From NCBI RefSeq assembly GCF_023073915.1, contig NZ_JADPKK010000022.1, forward strand, positions 310,001 to 374,000: DNA of 64,000 bases, written 5' to 3'. The notes beneath the pieces were generated by a model, which saw only the letters and a list, made by a program, of their open reading frames with translations, searched no databases and had not been told where the DNA came from. The stretch's first letter is position 1, and every line of letters begins with the position of its first letter. The stretch is from Bradyrhizobium sp. 149. Lineage in GTDB: Bacteria > Pseudomonadota > Alphaproteobacteria > Rhizobiales > Xanthobacteraceae. This document shows positions 45,036 through 53,688 of this stretch, piece after piece. The translations under genes and the position numbers were made by a program.

Positions 45036-45380
45036 TCAGCAATAGCCGTAGATGCCGCACGAGTAGGGCAGGCGCCAGAAATAGTCGACCTGCTTCCCGC
45101 CGTAATACGAGCCCTGATAATCGTAATCCCACGGACGGCCGTAATAGCCCGGAAGCGTGTGGGAGCCCGGCAGCAGTGGCGTACCGGGCAGGTTGCGGAT
45201 GTAGCTGCCGATGCCATAGGCCGGCGAGATCAGCGCGTCCGGATCGGTCTCGACATAGACCTGCGGTAGCTCCTGCGGCGGAGCGGCGGCCCGCCGCTTC
45301 GGCGTGGCCGGCAAATCGGCGGCAAGCGCAGCTGAGACCGTTAGCATCGCCGCAAGGGCAGGCACCATCCAGCGCAGCAT
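45036..45380 (-). CDS. small secreted protein rich in Pro/Tyr
   Basis: A 114-residue protein with a signal peptide (MLRWMVPALAAMLTVSAALA, cleavage after about 20) and a mature part rich in Pro, Gly and Tyr, ending in YSCGIYGYC with two cysteines. It resembles short periplasmic or outer-surface proteins of Bradyrhizobium, but I recognise no domain. It is convergent with ctaA (13 bases). Confidence 0.75.
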   Translation of the reverse strand: MLRWMVPALAAMLTVSAALAADLPATPKRRAAAPPQELPQVYVETDPDALISPAYGIGSYIRNLPGTPLLPGSHTLPGYYGRPWDYDYQGSYYGGKQVDYFWRLPYSCGIYGYC

Positions 45381-45454
45381 CGTCGGCTCCGAATCAAAGG
45401 GGAGATCCAGTGACGATGTATGCGGCAGATATGGTTAATGATCGTTAACCGAGG

Positions 45455-45534
45455 CTGTCGTTCCGGGGCGGTGCGAAGCACCGAACCCGGAACCTCGAGA
45501 TTCCGGGTTCGCGCTGGCGTCCCCGGAACGACAG
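45455..45534. repeat. palindromic intergenic repeat, family C
   Basis: CTGTCGTTCCGGGG (45455-45468) pairs with CCCCGGAACGACAG (45521-45534), and inner arms GAACCCGGAA/TTCCGGGTTC pair around CCTCGAGA. It sits 5 bases past the metY stop and may act as the transcript end. Confidence 0.9.
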
Positions 45535-45539
45535 GGAAA

Positions 45540-46820
45540 CTAAGCGCCCAGCGCCTGTTCCAGATCGGCGATCAAATCTTCCTTGTCCTCGATGCCGATC
45601 GAGAGCCGCACCACGTCGGGGCCGGCGCCGGACTTGACCTTGGCGGCGTCGTCGAGCTGGCTATGCGTGGTCGAGGCCGGATGGATGACGAGCGAGCGGG
45701 TGTCGCCGACATTGGCCAGATGCGAGAACAGCTGCAACTTCGACACCAGGCTGACGCCGGCATCGTAGCCGCCCTTCAAGCTGAAGGTGAACACGGCGCC
45801 GGCACCCTTCGGTGCGTATTTGCGCGCGAGCTGGTTGTACTTGTCGCTTGCGAGGCCCGCATAGTTCACCGCGGCCACCGCCGGATGGCCGGCGAGGAAT
45901 TCTGCGACCGCTTTCGCATTGTCGCAGTGCTTCTGCATGCGCAGCGGCAATGTCTCGATGCCCGTGAGGATCATGAAGGCGTTGAACGGCGACAGCGCGG
46001 GTCCGAGGTCGCGCAGGCCCAGCACGCGGCAGGCGATCGCGAAGGCGAAATTGCCAAACGTCTCCTGCAGCCGGATGCCGTGATATTCGGGCCGCGGCTC
46101 CGACAGCATCGGATATTTGCCGCCGGTCGACCAATCGAAGGTACCGGCATCGACGATGATGCCGCCGAGCGAATTGCCGTGACCGCCCAGAAACTTCGTC
46201 AGCGAGTGCACGACGATGTCGGCACCGTGATCGATCGGGCGGATCAGATAGGGCGAGGCCAGCGTATTGTCGACGATCAGCGGTACGCCCGCCTTGCGCG
46301 CCACCGTCGAGATCGCCTCGATATCGGTGATGCTGCCGGCGGGATTGGCGATGGACTCGATGAAGATCGCTTTCGTGCGCGGCGTGACCGCACGTTCGAA
46401 GCTCGCGATGTCGTCGGGATCGGCCCACACCACGTTCCAGCCGAAGCTCTTGAAGGCATGCGTGAACTGGTTGATCGAGCCGCCATAGAGCTTTCGCGCG
46501 GCGATGAACTCGTCGCCGGGCTGGAGCAATTGCTGCAACACCACGACCTGCGCGGCATGACCCGAGGCCACCGCAAGCGCGGCCGTGCCGCCTTCGAGCG
46601 CCGCGACGCGCTCTTCCAGCACCGCGTTGGTGGGATTGCCGATGCGGGTATAGATGTTGCCGAACGCCTGCAGGCCGAATAGCGAGGCGGCATGGTCGGC
46701 GTCGTTGAACACGAACGACGTCGTTTGATAAATCGGAGTCGCGCGCGCACCGGTGGTGGGATCGGGCTGTGCACCGGCATGCACGGCGAGGGTCGAAAAT
46801 CCCGGAAGGCGATCGCTCAT
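45540..46820 (-). CDS. metY: O-acetylhomoserine aminocarboxypropyltransferase
   Basis: A PLP enzyme of the Cys/Met metabolism family that makes homocysteine (or methionine) from O-acetylhomoserine and sulfide. 426 residues: YTRIGNPTNAVLEERVAALEGG, the PLP Lys209 in VVHSLTKFLGGHGN, and RVLGLRDLGPALSPFNAF in the C-terminal half (a MetY-type long loop). It is followed by a CoA-binding-like gene upstream in the same direction, the usual pair. I looked for a SAM riboswitch in its leader and found none. Confidence 0.95.
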   Translation of the reverse strand: MSDRLPGFSTLAVHAGAQPDPTTGARATPIYQTTSFVFNDADHAASLFGLQAFGNIYTRIGNPTNAVLEERVAALEGGTAALAVASGHAAQVVVLQQLLQPGDEFIAARKLYGGSINQFTHAFKSFGWNVVWADPDDIASFERAVTPRTKAIFIESIANPAGSITDIEAISTVARKAGVPLIVDNTLASPYLIRPIDHGADIVVHSLTKFLGGHGNSLGGIIVDAGTFDWSTGGKYPMLSEPRPEYHGIRLQETFGNFAFAIACRVLGLRDLGPALSPFNAFMILTGIETLPLRMQKHCDNAKAVAEFLAGHPAVAAVNYAGLASDKYNQLARKYAPKGAGAVFTFSLKGGYDAGVSLVSKLQLFSHLANVGDTRSLVIHPASTTHSQLDDAAKVKSGAGPDVVRLSIGIEDKEDLIADLEQALGA

Positions 46821-46958
46821 TGAGGGCGTCCTGTTCTCGTGGTCTGAAATCGCGCGGCATGCTGATTGGCGCCGCGGCTGTCGTCAAGGCGCGGCTTCAC
46901 ATCAGAACGATCGTGCTACGCATTGTCGCGTTGCCGAAATGAAGCCTTCGCAATTGCG

Positions 46959-47543
46959 TCAGCTTTGCTCGGTCTTGTTTTTGGCGGCGCGATCCGATGC
47001 CGCAGTTTCGCCGCCGCCGACACTCATCCGATTGAGGGATAGCCGCATGCCTTGCGTCGGCGCCGGGGGGCGTTTAGAGCTCAGCGTGCGCGAATTGACG
47101 CCCATCCACGATATCTCCGACGACAAACGGCCGTATTCGATCTTGGGGCAGCGGTTCATCACCACCTTTATGCCGACCGATTCCGCCTTCAGCGCCGCCG
47201 CATCGTCGCGAGCGCCAAGCTGCATCCAGATTACCTTCGGCAGCGGATCGAGCGTGAGGGCTTCCTCGACCACCGGCATGATGTGGCTGGAGTTGCGGAA
47301 AATGTCGATCATGTCGACGGGACGGTCGATGTCGGACAGCGAGGCGACGAAGGGTTTTCCCAGCAGCTCCTTGCCGACATGGCCGGGATTGACCGGGATC
47401 ATGTCGTAGCCGCGCTGGGCCAGATATTTGAACGCGAAATAGCTCGGTCGCACGTTGACAGGCGAGGCGCCAACCATCGCGATCGACTTCACGCTGTTGA
47501 GGATGCCGCGGATGTAATTGTCGGGATAGGCGTCGTGGTTCAT
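46959..47543 (-). CDS. CoA-binding protein (YccU-like)
   Basis: A 194-residue Rossmann-like protein of the CoA-binding group, often next to metY. Features: KSIAMVGASPVNVRPSYFAFKYLAQRGYDMIPVNPGHVGKELLG (about 20-64) and VIWMQLGARDD, VVMNRCPKIEYGRL. The C-terminal tail of about 45 residues is low-complexity and probably disordered. It precedes metY by 138 bases and is likely co-transcribed. The exact role is unknown. Confidence 0.88.
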   Translation of the reverse strand: MNHDAYPDNYIRGILNSVKSIAMVGASPVNVRPSYFAFKYLAQRGYDMIPVNPGHVGKELLGKPFVASLSDIDRPVDMIDIFRNSSHIMPVVEEALTLDPLPKVIWMQLGARDDAAALKAESVGIKVVMNRCPKIEYGRLSSEISWMGVNSRTLSSKRPPAPTQGMRLSLNRMSVGGGETAASDRAAKNKTEQS

Positions 47544-47560
47544 TGGCTCATCTTCTTGCT

Positions 47561-47645
47561 GTCATTGCGAGGAGCGAAGCGACGAAGCAATCCAGTCTGT
47601 CTCCAAGGAGGGATTTCTGGATTGCTTCGCTTCGCTCGCAATGAC
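47561..47645. repeat. palindromic intergenic repeat, family A, copy 2
   Basis: The left arm 47561-47595 (GTCATTGCGAGGAGCGAAGC...) and right arm 47617-47645 (...TTCGCTCGCAATGAC) are almost identical to the copy at 8521-8605; the left arms differ at a few bases and the spacers are unrelated. It lies between two minus-strand genes and ends three bases from the enoyl-CoA hydratase stop. Confidence 0.92.
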
Positions 47646-47648
47646 GGA

Positions 47649-48473
47649 TCATTCATCCCGCCATGTCGGCGTGCGCTTCTCGATGAAGGCGCCGATGCCT
47701 TCCTCGGCGTCTCGCGCCATCATGTTCTCGGTCATCACCTCTGCGGCATAGCGATAGGCGTCCGCAAGGCTCATCTCGGCCTGGCGGTAGAACGCCTCCT
47801 TGCCGAGCTTGACGGTGTAGGCGGATTTCAGCGCGACCTGTTCGGCCAGTGCAATGGCGGCGTCACGCTCGGTGCCGGCGGCGACGACACGATTGACCAG
47901 CCCGATCTCGCGGGCGCGTGCGGCCGGGATCGGCTCGCCCGTCAGCAGCATCTCCATCGCCTGCTTGCGCGGCACGTTGCGCGACAGCGCCACCATCGGC
48001 GTCGAGCAGAACAGGCCGATGTCTACGCCGGGGGTGGCAAAGCTCGCAGCTTCCGAGGCGATCGCGAGATCGCAGCTGGCCACGAGCTGGCAGCCGGCCG
48101 CGGTCGCGATGCCCTGGACGGCTGCAACCACGGGCTTGGGCAGGTGCACGATGGCCTGCATCATCGTGCTACAGGCGGTCATCATCTCGGCGAAGAAGGC
48201 ACGGCCGCGGTCCGGATCGGCGCGGCGCGCGGTTAGCTCCTTCATGTCGTGGCCGGCGGAGAAGGCTGGACCGTTGGCCGCGATCACGACGCCGCGGACG
48301 GCCTTGTCGTCGCGGATCTCGTTGAGCTCGGCATGCAGGCTCGCGATCATCGCCTCCGACAGGCTGTTGCGGGCGGCCGGGCGGTTGAGGGTCAGGACCG
48401 CGATGGAGCCGACGGTCTCGCGCAGCAGGATCGGCGGTTGCGGGGAGGGGGCGCGGGCAGCCTGGACGGGCAT
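47649..48473 (-). CDS. enoyl-CoA hydratase/isomerase family protein
   Basis: A 274-residue crotonase-fold protein. The oxyanion-hole segments are visible (ANGPAFSAGHDMKEL near 65 and QGIATAAGCQLVASCDLAIASE near 122); the position of the catalytic Glu in hydratases reads PGVDIGLFCSTPM, so the exact activity (hydratase or a related CoA reaction) is open. The start at ATG 48473 is chosen over 48518. It is divergent from the thioesterase gene. Confidence 0.9.
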   Translation of the reverse strand: MPVQAARAPSPQPPILLRETVGSIAVLTLNRPAARNSLSEAMIASLHAELNEIRDDKAVRGVVIAANGPAFSAGHDMKELTARRADPDRGRAFFAEMMTACSTMMQAIVHLPKPVVAAVQGIATAAGCQLVASCDLAIASEAASFATPGVDIGLFCSTPMVALSRNVPRKQAMEMLLTGEPIPAARAREIGLVNRVVAAGTERDAAIALAEQVALKSAYTVKLGKEAFYRQAEMSLADAYRYAAEVMTENMMARDAEEGIGAFIEKRTPTWRDE

Positions 48474-48559
48474 CAAAGCGTTTCCGGTTGGATTATTGCG
48501 ATTGGATGACGCAGACAACTTAATGTAACAGGGGACGTGAAGCGAGGGTGAGGGGTAGC

Positions 48560-48988
48560 ATGGCGTTAGCGAAAATGAGCGTGGCGGAGCTCGAGCAGTT
48601 TCTCCGCAACGAGTTTCCCCAGGCCTTCAGCGGCGACGACATCACGATCGAGAGCGCGGACGGTCAGGCCTGCCTTTTGCGTCAGCGCTACAGCGAAAGG
48701 ATGCTGCGGCCCGGTGGAACCGTGTCCGGCCCGACCCTTATGGCGCTCGCCGATTTCGCGATGTACGTGGTGCTGTTGTCCGCGATCGGGCCGATCGGGC
48801 TCGCCGTGACCACCAATCTCAACATCAACTTCCTGCGCAAGGGGCAGCCCGGCCAGGACGTGCTGGCCGAGGCGCGGTTGCTCAAGCTCGGCAAGCGGCT
48901 GGCCGTCGGTGAGGTGAGACTGTTGTCCGGCACCTCGCCCGATCCGATCGCGCATGTCACCTCGACCTATTCCATTCCAAACGTTTGA
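48560..48988 (+). CDS. PaaI-family hotdog thioesterase
   Basis: A 142-residue hotdog-fold acyl-CoA thioesterase. Core features: RMLRPGGTVSGPTLMALADFAMYVVLLS (active-site helix region) and LAVTTNLNINFLRKG. It starts at ATG 48560 behind GTGAGGGG. It is divergent from the enoyl-CoA hydratase gene, suggesting a shared acyl-CoA role; followed by the rplM promoter region. Confidence 0.92.
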   Translation: MALAKMSVAELEQFLRNEFPQAFSGDDITIESADGQACLLRQRYSERMLRPGGTVSGPTLMALADFAMYVVLLSAIGPIGLAVTTNLNINFLRKGQPGQDVLAEARLLKLGKRLAVGEVRLLSGTSPDPIAHVTSTYSIPNV

Positions 48989-48998
48989 GCTTTTTGCA

Positions 48999-49012
48999 GG
49001 TATCTTGATACC
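48999..49012. promoter_or_regulatory. perfect palindrome upstream of rplM
   Basis: GGTATCTTGATACC: 6-bp arms around TT, in the AT-rich gap between the thioesterase stop and the rplM promoter. It may be a regulator site; no binding protein can be named. Confidence 0.4.
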
Positions 49013-49060
49013 ATATTTCTAAGCCATTGATATTGATGATGTAAATTCCGCCTTTGGGCA

Positions 49061-49089
49061 TTGACCGCGGCGCCTCTGTTCTCTAGAAA
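49061..49089 (+). promoter_or_regulatory. predicted sigma-70-type promoter of rplM-rpsI
   Basis: TTGACC at 49061-49066, 17 bases, TAGAAA at 49084-49089, 57 bases before the rplM ATG. It fits a strong housekeeping promoter for the ribosomal protein pair. Confidence 0.6.
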
Positions 49090-49146
49090 ACCGCCCAGTC
49101 CGGTGCGGTGTTCGCGCCGATGCTCCCCGTCCACGGAAACTCTGAC

Positions 49147-49611
49147 ATGAAAACCTTTTCGGCAAAGCCGGCTGAGGTGACGAAGAAGTGGGTATTGATC
49201 GACGCCAAGGGTCTGGTCGTCGGCCGTCTCGCCACCATCGTCGCCATGCGCCTGCGCGGCAAGCACCTCCCGACCTACACCCCGCACGTTGATTGCGGCG
49301 ACAACATCATCATCATCAACGCGCAGCATGCGGTTCTCACCGGCCGCAAGCGCGAGCAGAAGACTTATTACAAGCACACTGGCTATGTCGGCCACATCAA
49401 GGAGCGCACCGCGCGCCAGATCCTCGAGGGCAAGCATCCCGAGCGCGTGCTCGAGAAGGCCGTCGAGCGCATGATCCCGCGTGGTCCGCTCGGTCGCGTC
49501 CAGATGGGCAATCTCCGCGTCTATGGCGGCGCCGATCATCCGCACGAGGCCCAGACGCCCGAGAAGATCGACATCGCCAAGTTGAACCGCAAGAACACGA
49601 GGGCCGCATAA
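49147..49611 (+). CDS. rplM: ribosomal protein L13
   Basis: A 154-residue large-subunit ribosomal protein. Typical signatures: KKWVLIDAKGLVVGRLATIVAMRLRGK, THVDCGDNIIIINA-type (here YTPHVDCGDNIIIIN), YYKHTGYVGHIKERTARQIL, RVLEKAVERMIPRGPLGR. ATG 49147 gives the standard MKTFSAKPAEV start. It is followed two bases later by rpsI, the conserved pair. Confidence 0.99.
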   Translation: MKTFSAKPAEVTKKWVLIDAKGLVVGRLATIVAMRLRGKHLPTYTPHVDCGDNIIIINAQHAVLTGRKREQKTYYKHTGYVGHIKERTARQILEGKHPERVLEKAVERMIPRGPLGRVQMGNLRVYGGADHPHEAQTPEKIDIAKLNRKNTRAA

Positions 49612-49613
49612 TC

Positions 49614-50093
49614 ATGGCCGAATCCATTCAGTCGCTCGACCAGCTCTCGCAGCTCAAGACGGCGGCCGCGCCCGACGCGCCCAAGCACGAGAAGAAGGTT
49701 GACAAGTTCAACCGCGCCTATGCCACCGGCAAGCGCAAGGACGCGGTCGCCCGCGTCTGGATCAAGCCGGGCGCCGGCAAGGTCACGGTCAACTCGCGCG
49801 AGGTCGAGGTCTATTTCGCCCGTCCCGTGCTGCGCATGATGATCGAGCAGCCCTTCTCCGTGGCCGCGCGTTCCGGCCAGTACGACGTGATCTGCACCGT
49901 CGCCGGCGGCGGTCTGTCCGGCCAGGCCGGCGCGGTCCGCCATGGCATCTCCAAGGCGCTGACCTATTTCGAGCCGGAGCTGCGCACCGTGCTCAAGAAG
50001 GGCGGCTTCCTCACCCGCGACTCCCGCGTGGTCGAGCGCAAGAAGTACGGCAAGGCCAAGGCCCGCCGGTCCTTCCAGTTCTCGAAGCGTTAA
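49614..50093 (+). CDS. rpsI: ribosomal protein S9
   Basis: A 159-residue small-subunit protein whose C-terminal tail reaches the tRNA in the P site; the tail here ends KARRSFQFSKR. Core: YATGKRKDAVARVWIKPGAGKVTVN and SGQAGAVRHGISKAL. The N-terminal 30 residues are an alphaproteobacterial extension. Terminator follows. Confidence 0.99.
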   Translation: MAESIQSLDQLSQLKTAAAPDAPKHEKKVDKFNRAYATGKRKDAVARVWIKPGAGKVTVNSREVEVYFARPVLRMMIEQPFSVAARSGQYDVICTVAGGGLSGQAGAVRHGISKALTYFEPELRTVLKKGGFLTRDSRVVERKKYGKAKARRSFQFSKR

Positions 50094-50137
50094 TCGCTTC
50101 GGTCACATTCGCCGCGAAAGCGGCTTCAATGAGATGC

Positions 50138-50166
50138 AAAAGGGCGCTGATTTCAGCGCCCTTTTT
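50138..50166 (+). terminator. Rho-independent terminator of rplM-rpsI
   Basis: AAAAGGGCGCTGA and TCAGCGCCCTTTTT form a 13-bp stem with a very short loop and T tract, 45 bases after rpsI. Confidence 0.93.
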
Positions 50167-50322
50167 GCTGTTCGTTTGTATGCAAATTGATGGCGTGTTT
50201 CTTGAAAACTTGGGCGCGCATGAAAACCTGAATGGAACCCGCGAGACATAGCGTCGCATCTGGAAGGGCGCGCAAATCGGCTGAGCCGATCGCGTAACTG
50301 CTATGTCTAGAAGGGGGCCGAC

Positions 50323-51555
50323 ATGATGTCGCTCGATAGCATCACGCTCTATTTGGTTGCTACCATGATCGCCGCACTGCTCGGCGCCATGATGGTGTTT
50401 TTCGGAAGGCAGGAGAACAGCCCTGCACTGAAATGGTGGGGCACCGCGTATCTCCTCGGCGCCGCATCGGTGGCGCTCTGGACTGCGGCCGGCGACAAGC
50501 TGGGCGCGCATCTTTACCTTGCGCTGAACGCGGTCGGCTTCGTCGCCTGCGGCATGGTGTGGAATGCGGCGCGCGTCTTCCATGGCCGCAAGCCGAACTG
50601 GCCGGGTCTCCTGGTCGGCGCGCTTGCCTGGGCCGCTGCCGCCACGCTGCTCGATCCCGCAGCGTCCATGCTGCGCATGATCGCCGGCGCCGGCATCGTC
50701 TCGGTCTATGCGGCGCTGACCGCGAGCGAGCTCTGGATCGAGCGGCGCAAGAGCCTGCAACGGCGCTGGCCGGCCTTCGTGGTCCCGGTGATGCACGGCT
50801 GCGTCTTGATGCTGCCGATCCTGCTCGGCAGCTTCCTGCGCCCGAACGATGCCGGCTTCTCCACCAGCATCTGGGTCACCGTGTTCGCGGTCGAGCTCGT
50901 GCTCTATGCGGTCGGCACCGTGTTCGTGATCTTCATGCTGGTGTCCGAGCGCACGGTCACCGCGCACCGGACCGCCGCGTCGACCGATCCGCTGACCGGC
51001 ATGCTCAACCGCCGCGGCTTCTCGGAAGCCTGCGGACGCGTGATCGAGCGCGAAGCGAAGGCCGGCCGTCCCGTGACCGTGATGATCTTCGACATCGATC
51101 ATTTCAAGTCGATCAACGACCGCTTCGGCCATCCCGCCGGCGACGAGATGCTGAAACTGTTCTCGACCGTCGTCGTCAGCAATCTGCGCATGACCGACAT
51201 GTCGGGTCGCATCGGCGGCGAGGAGTTCGCCGCGCTGCTGCCGTGTTCGCTGGAGGAGGGCGTGCTGGTCGCCGAGCGCGTGCGCGAGGCCTTCGAGACC
51301 TCCGGCGTCGTGGTCGATGAGGGCCCGGTCGACACCACCGTCAGCATCGGCGTCGCGGGCGGTCCGGCCGGCACCGAGCTCGAAGTGCTGCTGGCCTCGG
51401 CCGACACCGCGCTCTATCAGGCCAAGCGCGGCGGCCGTAACCGCGTCGAGGCGGCGGAGGAGCTGCCGCTGTCGCTGGAGAACTGGCGCCGCCAGAGTGC
51501 CGCGCGGATCGGCGTATCCAACACACAATCCAAGGCGCAGCCGGCGACCGCCTAG
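50323..51555 (+). CDS. membrane diguanylate cyclase
   Basis: A 410-residue GGDEF protein making c-di-GMP. Six to seven membrane helices (about 1-215) form the sensor part; the catalytic domain starts near 225 (DPLTGMLNRRGFSEAC), has FDIDHFKSINDRFGHPAGDEML, and the active-site GGEEF at 298-302. A complete inhibitory I-site (R289-M-T-D292) lies at the right distance, so product feedback is expected. No EAL domain follows, so it is a pure cyclase. ATG 50323 follows AAGGGGGCCG. Confidence 0.95.
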   Translation: MMSLDSITLYLVATMIAALLGAMMVFFGRQENSPALKWWGTAYLLGAASVALWTAAGDKLGAHLYLALNAVGFVACGMVWNAARVFHGRKPNWPGLLVGALAWAAAATLLDPAASMLRMIAGAGIVSVYAALTASELWIERRKSLQRRWPAFVVPVMHGCVLMLPILLGSFLRPNDAGFSTSIWVTVFAVELVLYAVGTVFVIFMLVSERTVTAHRTAASTDPLTGMLNRRGFSEACGRVIEREAKAGRPVTVMIFDIDHFKSINDRFGHPAGDEMLKLFSTVVVSNLRMTDMSGRIGGEEFAALLPCSLEEGVLVAERVREAFETSGVVVDEGPVDTTVSIGVAGGPAGTELEVLLASADTALYQAKRGGRNRVEAAEELPLSLENWRRQSAARIGVSNTQSKAQPATA

Positions 51556-51611
51556 GCAAAGGAGCCTTGCGGTAATCCCCTGTTTACCATTCGATCCCTA
51601 CCATTGCGGTC

Positions 51612-51848
51612 ATGGAATCGATCCGTCGACAGAACCCGCAGGCTGCCCTGATGTCGCTCGAAGCCGCTGCGGCCTCGGCACGCGGCGGCTTCGCCTGCCT
51701 GTTCTCGACCGCGGACGAATACGAGAGCGCGCTGATCACCGAGCGCCGGGCCCAAGGGCGCTACACGCAAGGCCGCAGCTACTGGCCACTCGCGCTGTTC
51801 GCAGGTTGTGCACTGCTCGTGGCGGGTACCGTTCTGCTGCTCGCCTGA
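51612..51848 (+). CDS. small membrane-anchored hypothetical protein
   Basis: A 78-residue protein with a helical, slightly acidic N-terminal half and one C-terminal membrane helix (PLALFAGCALLVAGTVLLLA). It starts 56 bases after the diguanylate cyclase and ends before a terminator, so it is probably co-transcribed with it. No recognised family. Confidence 0.65.
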   Translation: MESIRRQNPQAALMSLEAAAASARGGFACLFSTADEYESALITERRAQGRYTQGRSYWPLALFAGCALLVAGTVLLLA

Positions 51849-51872
51849 GTGATCTGCATTTTTGGACCAGGC

Positions 51873-51897
51873 AGGGCGCCGTTTCGGCGCCTTTTTC
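51873..51897 (+). terminator. Rho-independent terminator
   Basis: GGCGCC/GGCGCC stem with loop GTTTC, followed by TTTTTC. It ends the diguanylate cyclase and small membrane protein transcript. Confidence 0.8.
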
Positions 51898-51950
51898 TTT
51901 GTCGCCGGCTGCGCTAGACACGCCCGTCGAACAAAAATGGGTGGAAACAG

Positions 51951-52247
51951 ATGATCACCGAGATCGCGCAAATCGACGTCAAGCCGGGCAGCGAGAAGGA
52001 CTTTGAAGCCGCCGTCGTCAAGGCCAAGGCCGCCTTCGGCCGCTCCAAGGGTTTTCACGGTTTCGAGCTGCACAAGTCGATCGAGAAGCCGCAGCGCTAC
52101 CGCCTGATGGTGAAGTGGGAGGCGCTGGAGAACCACACCGTCGACTTCCGCGGCTCCGAGAATTTCAGCGAATGGCGTGGCCTCGTCGGCCAGTATTTTG
52201 CGTCACCACCGGAGGTCGAGCACACCGAGACCGTGCTCACCACTTGA
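51951..52247 (+). CDS. ABM-domain (antibiotic biosynthesis monooxygenase) protein
   Basis: A 98-residue ferredoxin-like (dimeric alpha-beta barrel) protein: ITEIAQIDVKPGSEKDFEAAV, FHGFELHKSIEKPQRYRLMVKWEALENHTVDFRGSENFSEW. Family members include quinol or haem mono-oxygenases, but many bind small molecules only. Stand-alone between two terminators; substrate unknown. Confidence 0.9.
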   Translation: MITEIAQIDVKPGSEKDFEAAVVKAKAAFGRSKGFHGFELHKSIEKPQRYRLMVKWEALENHTVDFRGSENFSEWRGLVGQYFASPPEVEHTETVLTT

Positions 52248-52292
52248 GGCTCTCCGCGCAAACGCGTTCCGCGTTGTCGCGAGGATGATGCT

Positions 52293-53432
52293 CTAGGCCG
52301 CCTCCGCCAGAGGCGGCGCCTCATACGCTTTGAAGTGGTCGATCATGACCTTGGCGATGGCGACCAGTGGCAGCGCCAGCGCCAGGCCCCAGATTCCGAA
52401 CATGACGCCGAGCAGGATCTGAAACGCGAACAGCGTGGCCGGCGGAATGTCCAGCGCCTGCCGCTGCAGGATCGGCGTCAGCACGTAGCTCTCCATGGCG
52501 TGTACGCCCATGAAGAGGAGAAAGGCCGACAGCGCTGGAATCCAGCCCGAGGCGAGGCTCGCCAGCACCACGATCATGCCGCCGATAATGGCCCCGATGG
52601 TTGGAATGAATGCGAGGAGTCCCGCCTGAATTCCCAGGATGAATGAGCCGGGGATGCCGATGACGGCAAGCCCGATCCAGGTCACCACGCCGACCGCGAG
52701 CATGACGGTGATCTGCGCGATCAACCAGCGCTCCAGCGTCTCGCTGATGCGGTCGATGATGAGGGTGGCACGCGTGCGATGCCTGGCGGGCATGAGGAAC
52801 AGCAAGCCGCCGCGATAGGTGCCGGGTTGGGCCGCAAAGGCGACTCCCAAGAACAGCACGATGAAGATGTTTCCGACGCCGTGTATGGTACCGAGCAGCA
52901 GCTTGAAAGTCTGGCTCACGATTGCTCCACCACTCGAGGCGAGCGCGCCGGCGCCCGGCAGGGGACCACGCGAGTTCGGTGCAGGCGAGGGCGTCGCTGC
53001 CGACGGTGCAATGGCCGATGAATCTGGCGCGGCGCTACCGAAGTCGAAGAAGCTGGTGTCGATGCCGTGATTGTCGAGGAAGGATTTGACGTTTCCGATT
53101 TGCGACTTGATCGTGTTGCTGAGCACCGCAGCCTGTTCAGCGATGGTGGCGCCTCCGAGATAGGCAACGCTCGCGAGCATCACGGCCAGCGCCGCGCAGA
53201 CGATCACGAGCCGGACCGTATGCGGCAGGTGCACGCGGCGGCCAAGCGCGTTGGTCAGCGCGTTGAGGCCGACGCCGAGCAGCATGCCGGTGAAGATCAG
53301 GAGCAGGGTGGTGGCAAAATACCAGGTGAAGACCAGCATGGCCGTGAACATCGCAACGCCGATGCCCCCGACCGAGATCGACCAGGCCAGATCGGTGCGG
53401 GTCCGGGGCCGTTCATCTGCGGGAATGGTCAC
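52293..53432 (-). CDS. AI-2E family transporter
   Basis: A 379-residue membrane protein of the AI-2E (TqsA/PerM) superfamily. About eight helices with the signature TQRQALDIPPATLFAFQILLGVMFGIWGLALALPLVAIAKVMI near the C-terminus and PTIGAIIGGMIVVLAS in the middle. A Pro/Ala/Ser-rich stretch (about 140-170) separates the N-terminal pair. GTG at 53432 follows AAAGGACC; an upstream open frame adds 51 unsupported codons. The substrate is not known; the name does not imply autoinducer transport. Confidence 0.9.
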   Translation of the reverse strand: MTIPADERPRTRTDLAWSISVGGIGVAMFTAMLVFTWYFATTLLLIFTGMLLGVGLNALTNALGRRVHLPHTVRLVIVCAALAVMLASVAYLGGATIAEQAAVLSNTIKSQIGNVKSFLDNHGIDTSFFDFGSAAPDSSAIAPSAATPSPAPNSRGPLPGAGALASSGGAIVSQTFKLLLGTIHGVGNIFIVLFLGVAFAAQPGTYRGGLLFLMPARHRTRATLIIDRISETLERWLIAQITVMLAVGVVTWIGLAVIGIPGSFILGIQAGLLAFIPTIGAIIGGMIVVLASLASGWIPALSAFLLFMGVHAMESYVLTPILQRQALDIPPATLFAFQILLGVMFGIWGLALALPLVAIAKVMIDHFKAYEAPPLAEAA

Positions 53433-53688
53433 ATCGGGTCCTTTCGAGGGCGGCAGGCGGGCACTCTTTCGCGAAATCTCTCCTCGGATCAAGCCGGGCT
53501 CTGGCGCGATTTGACGCGTCTCTGGCCTCGCGGGCCAACGCCACCGGTGCGAAGGCGGTGCCACGCCCGTCCTCCGGCCGGTCATTTGCGCGAAATAGCA
53601 TTGCCGTCCCGCGTACCCCTCTGTTGAATTTGTTCCACCCTGGGGGCATGTTTAGAGAATCTTCTTCGGCGGGGAGTCTGAACGGGAG

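Noticed and set aside
46821..46958. SAM-II-type riboswitch before metY
   Set aside because: The leader lacks the conserved core I would expect and no pseudoknot could be drawn by eye; a covariance-model search of this leader would settle it.
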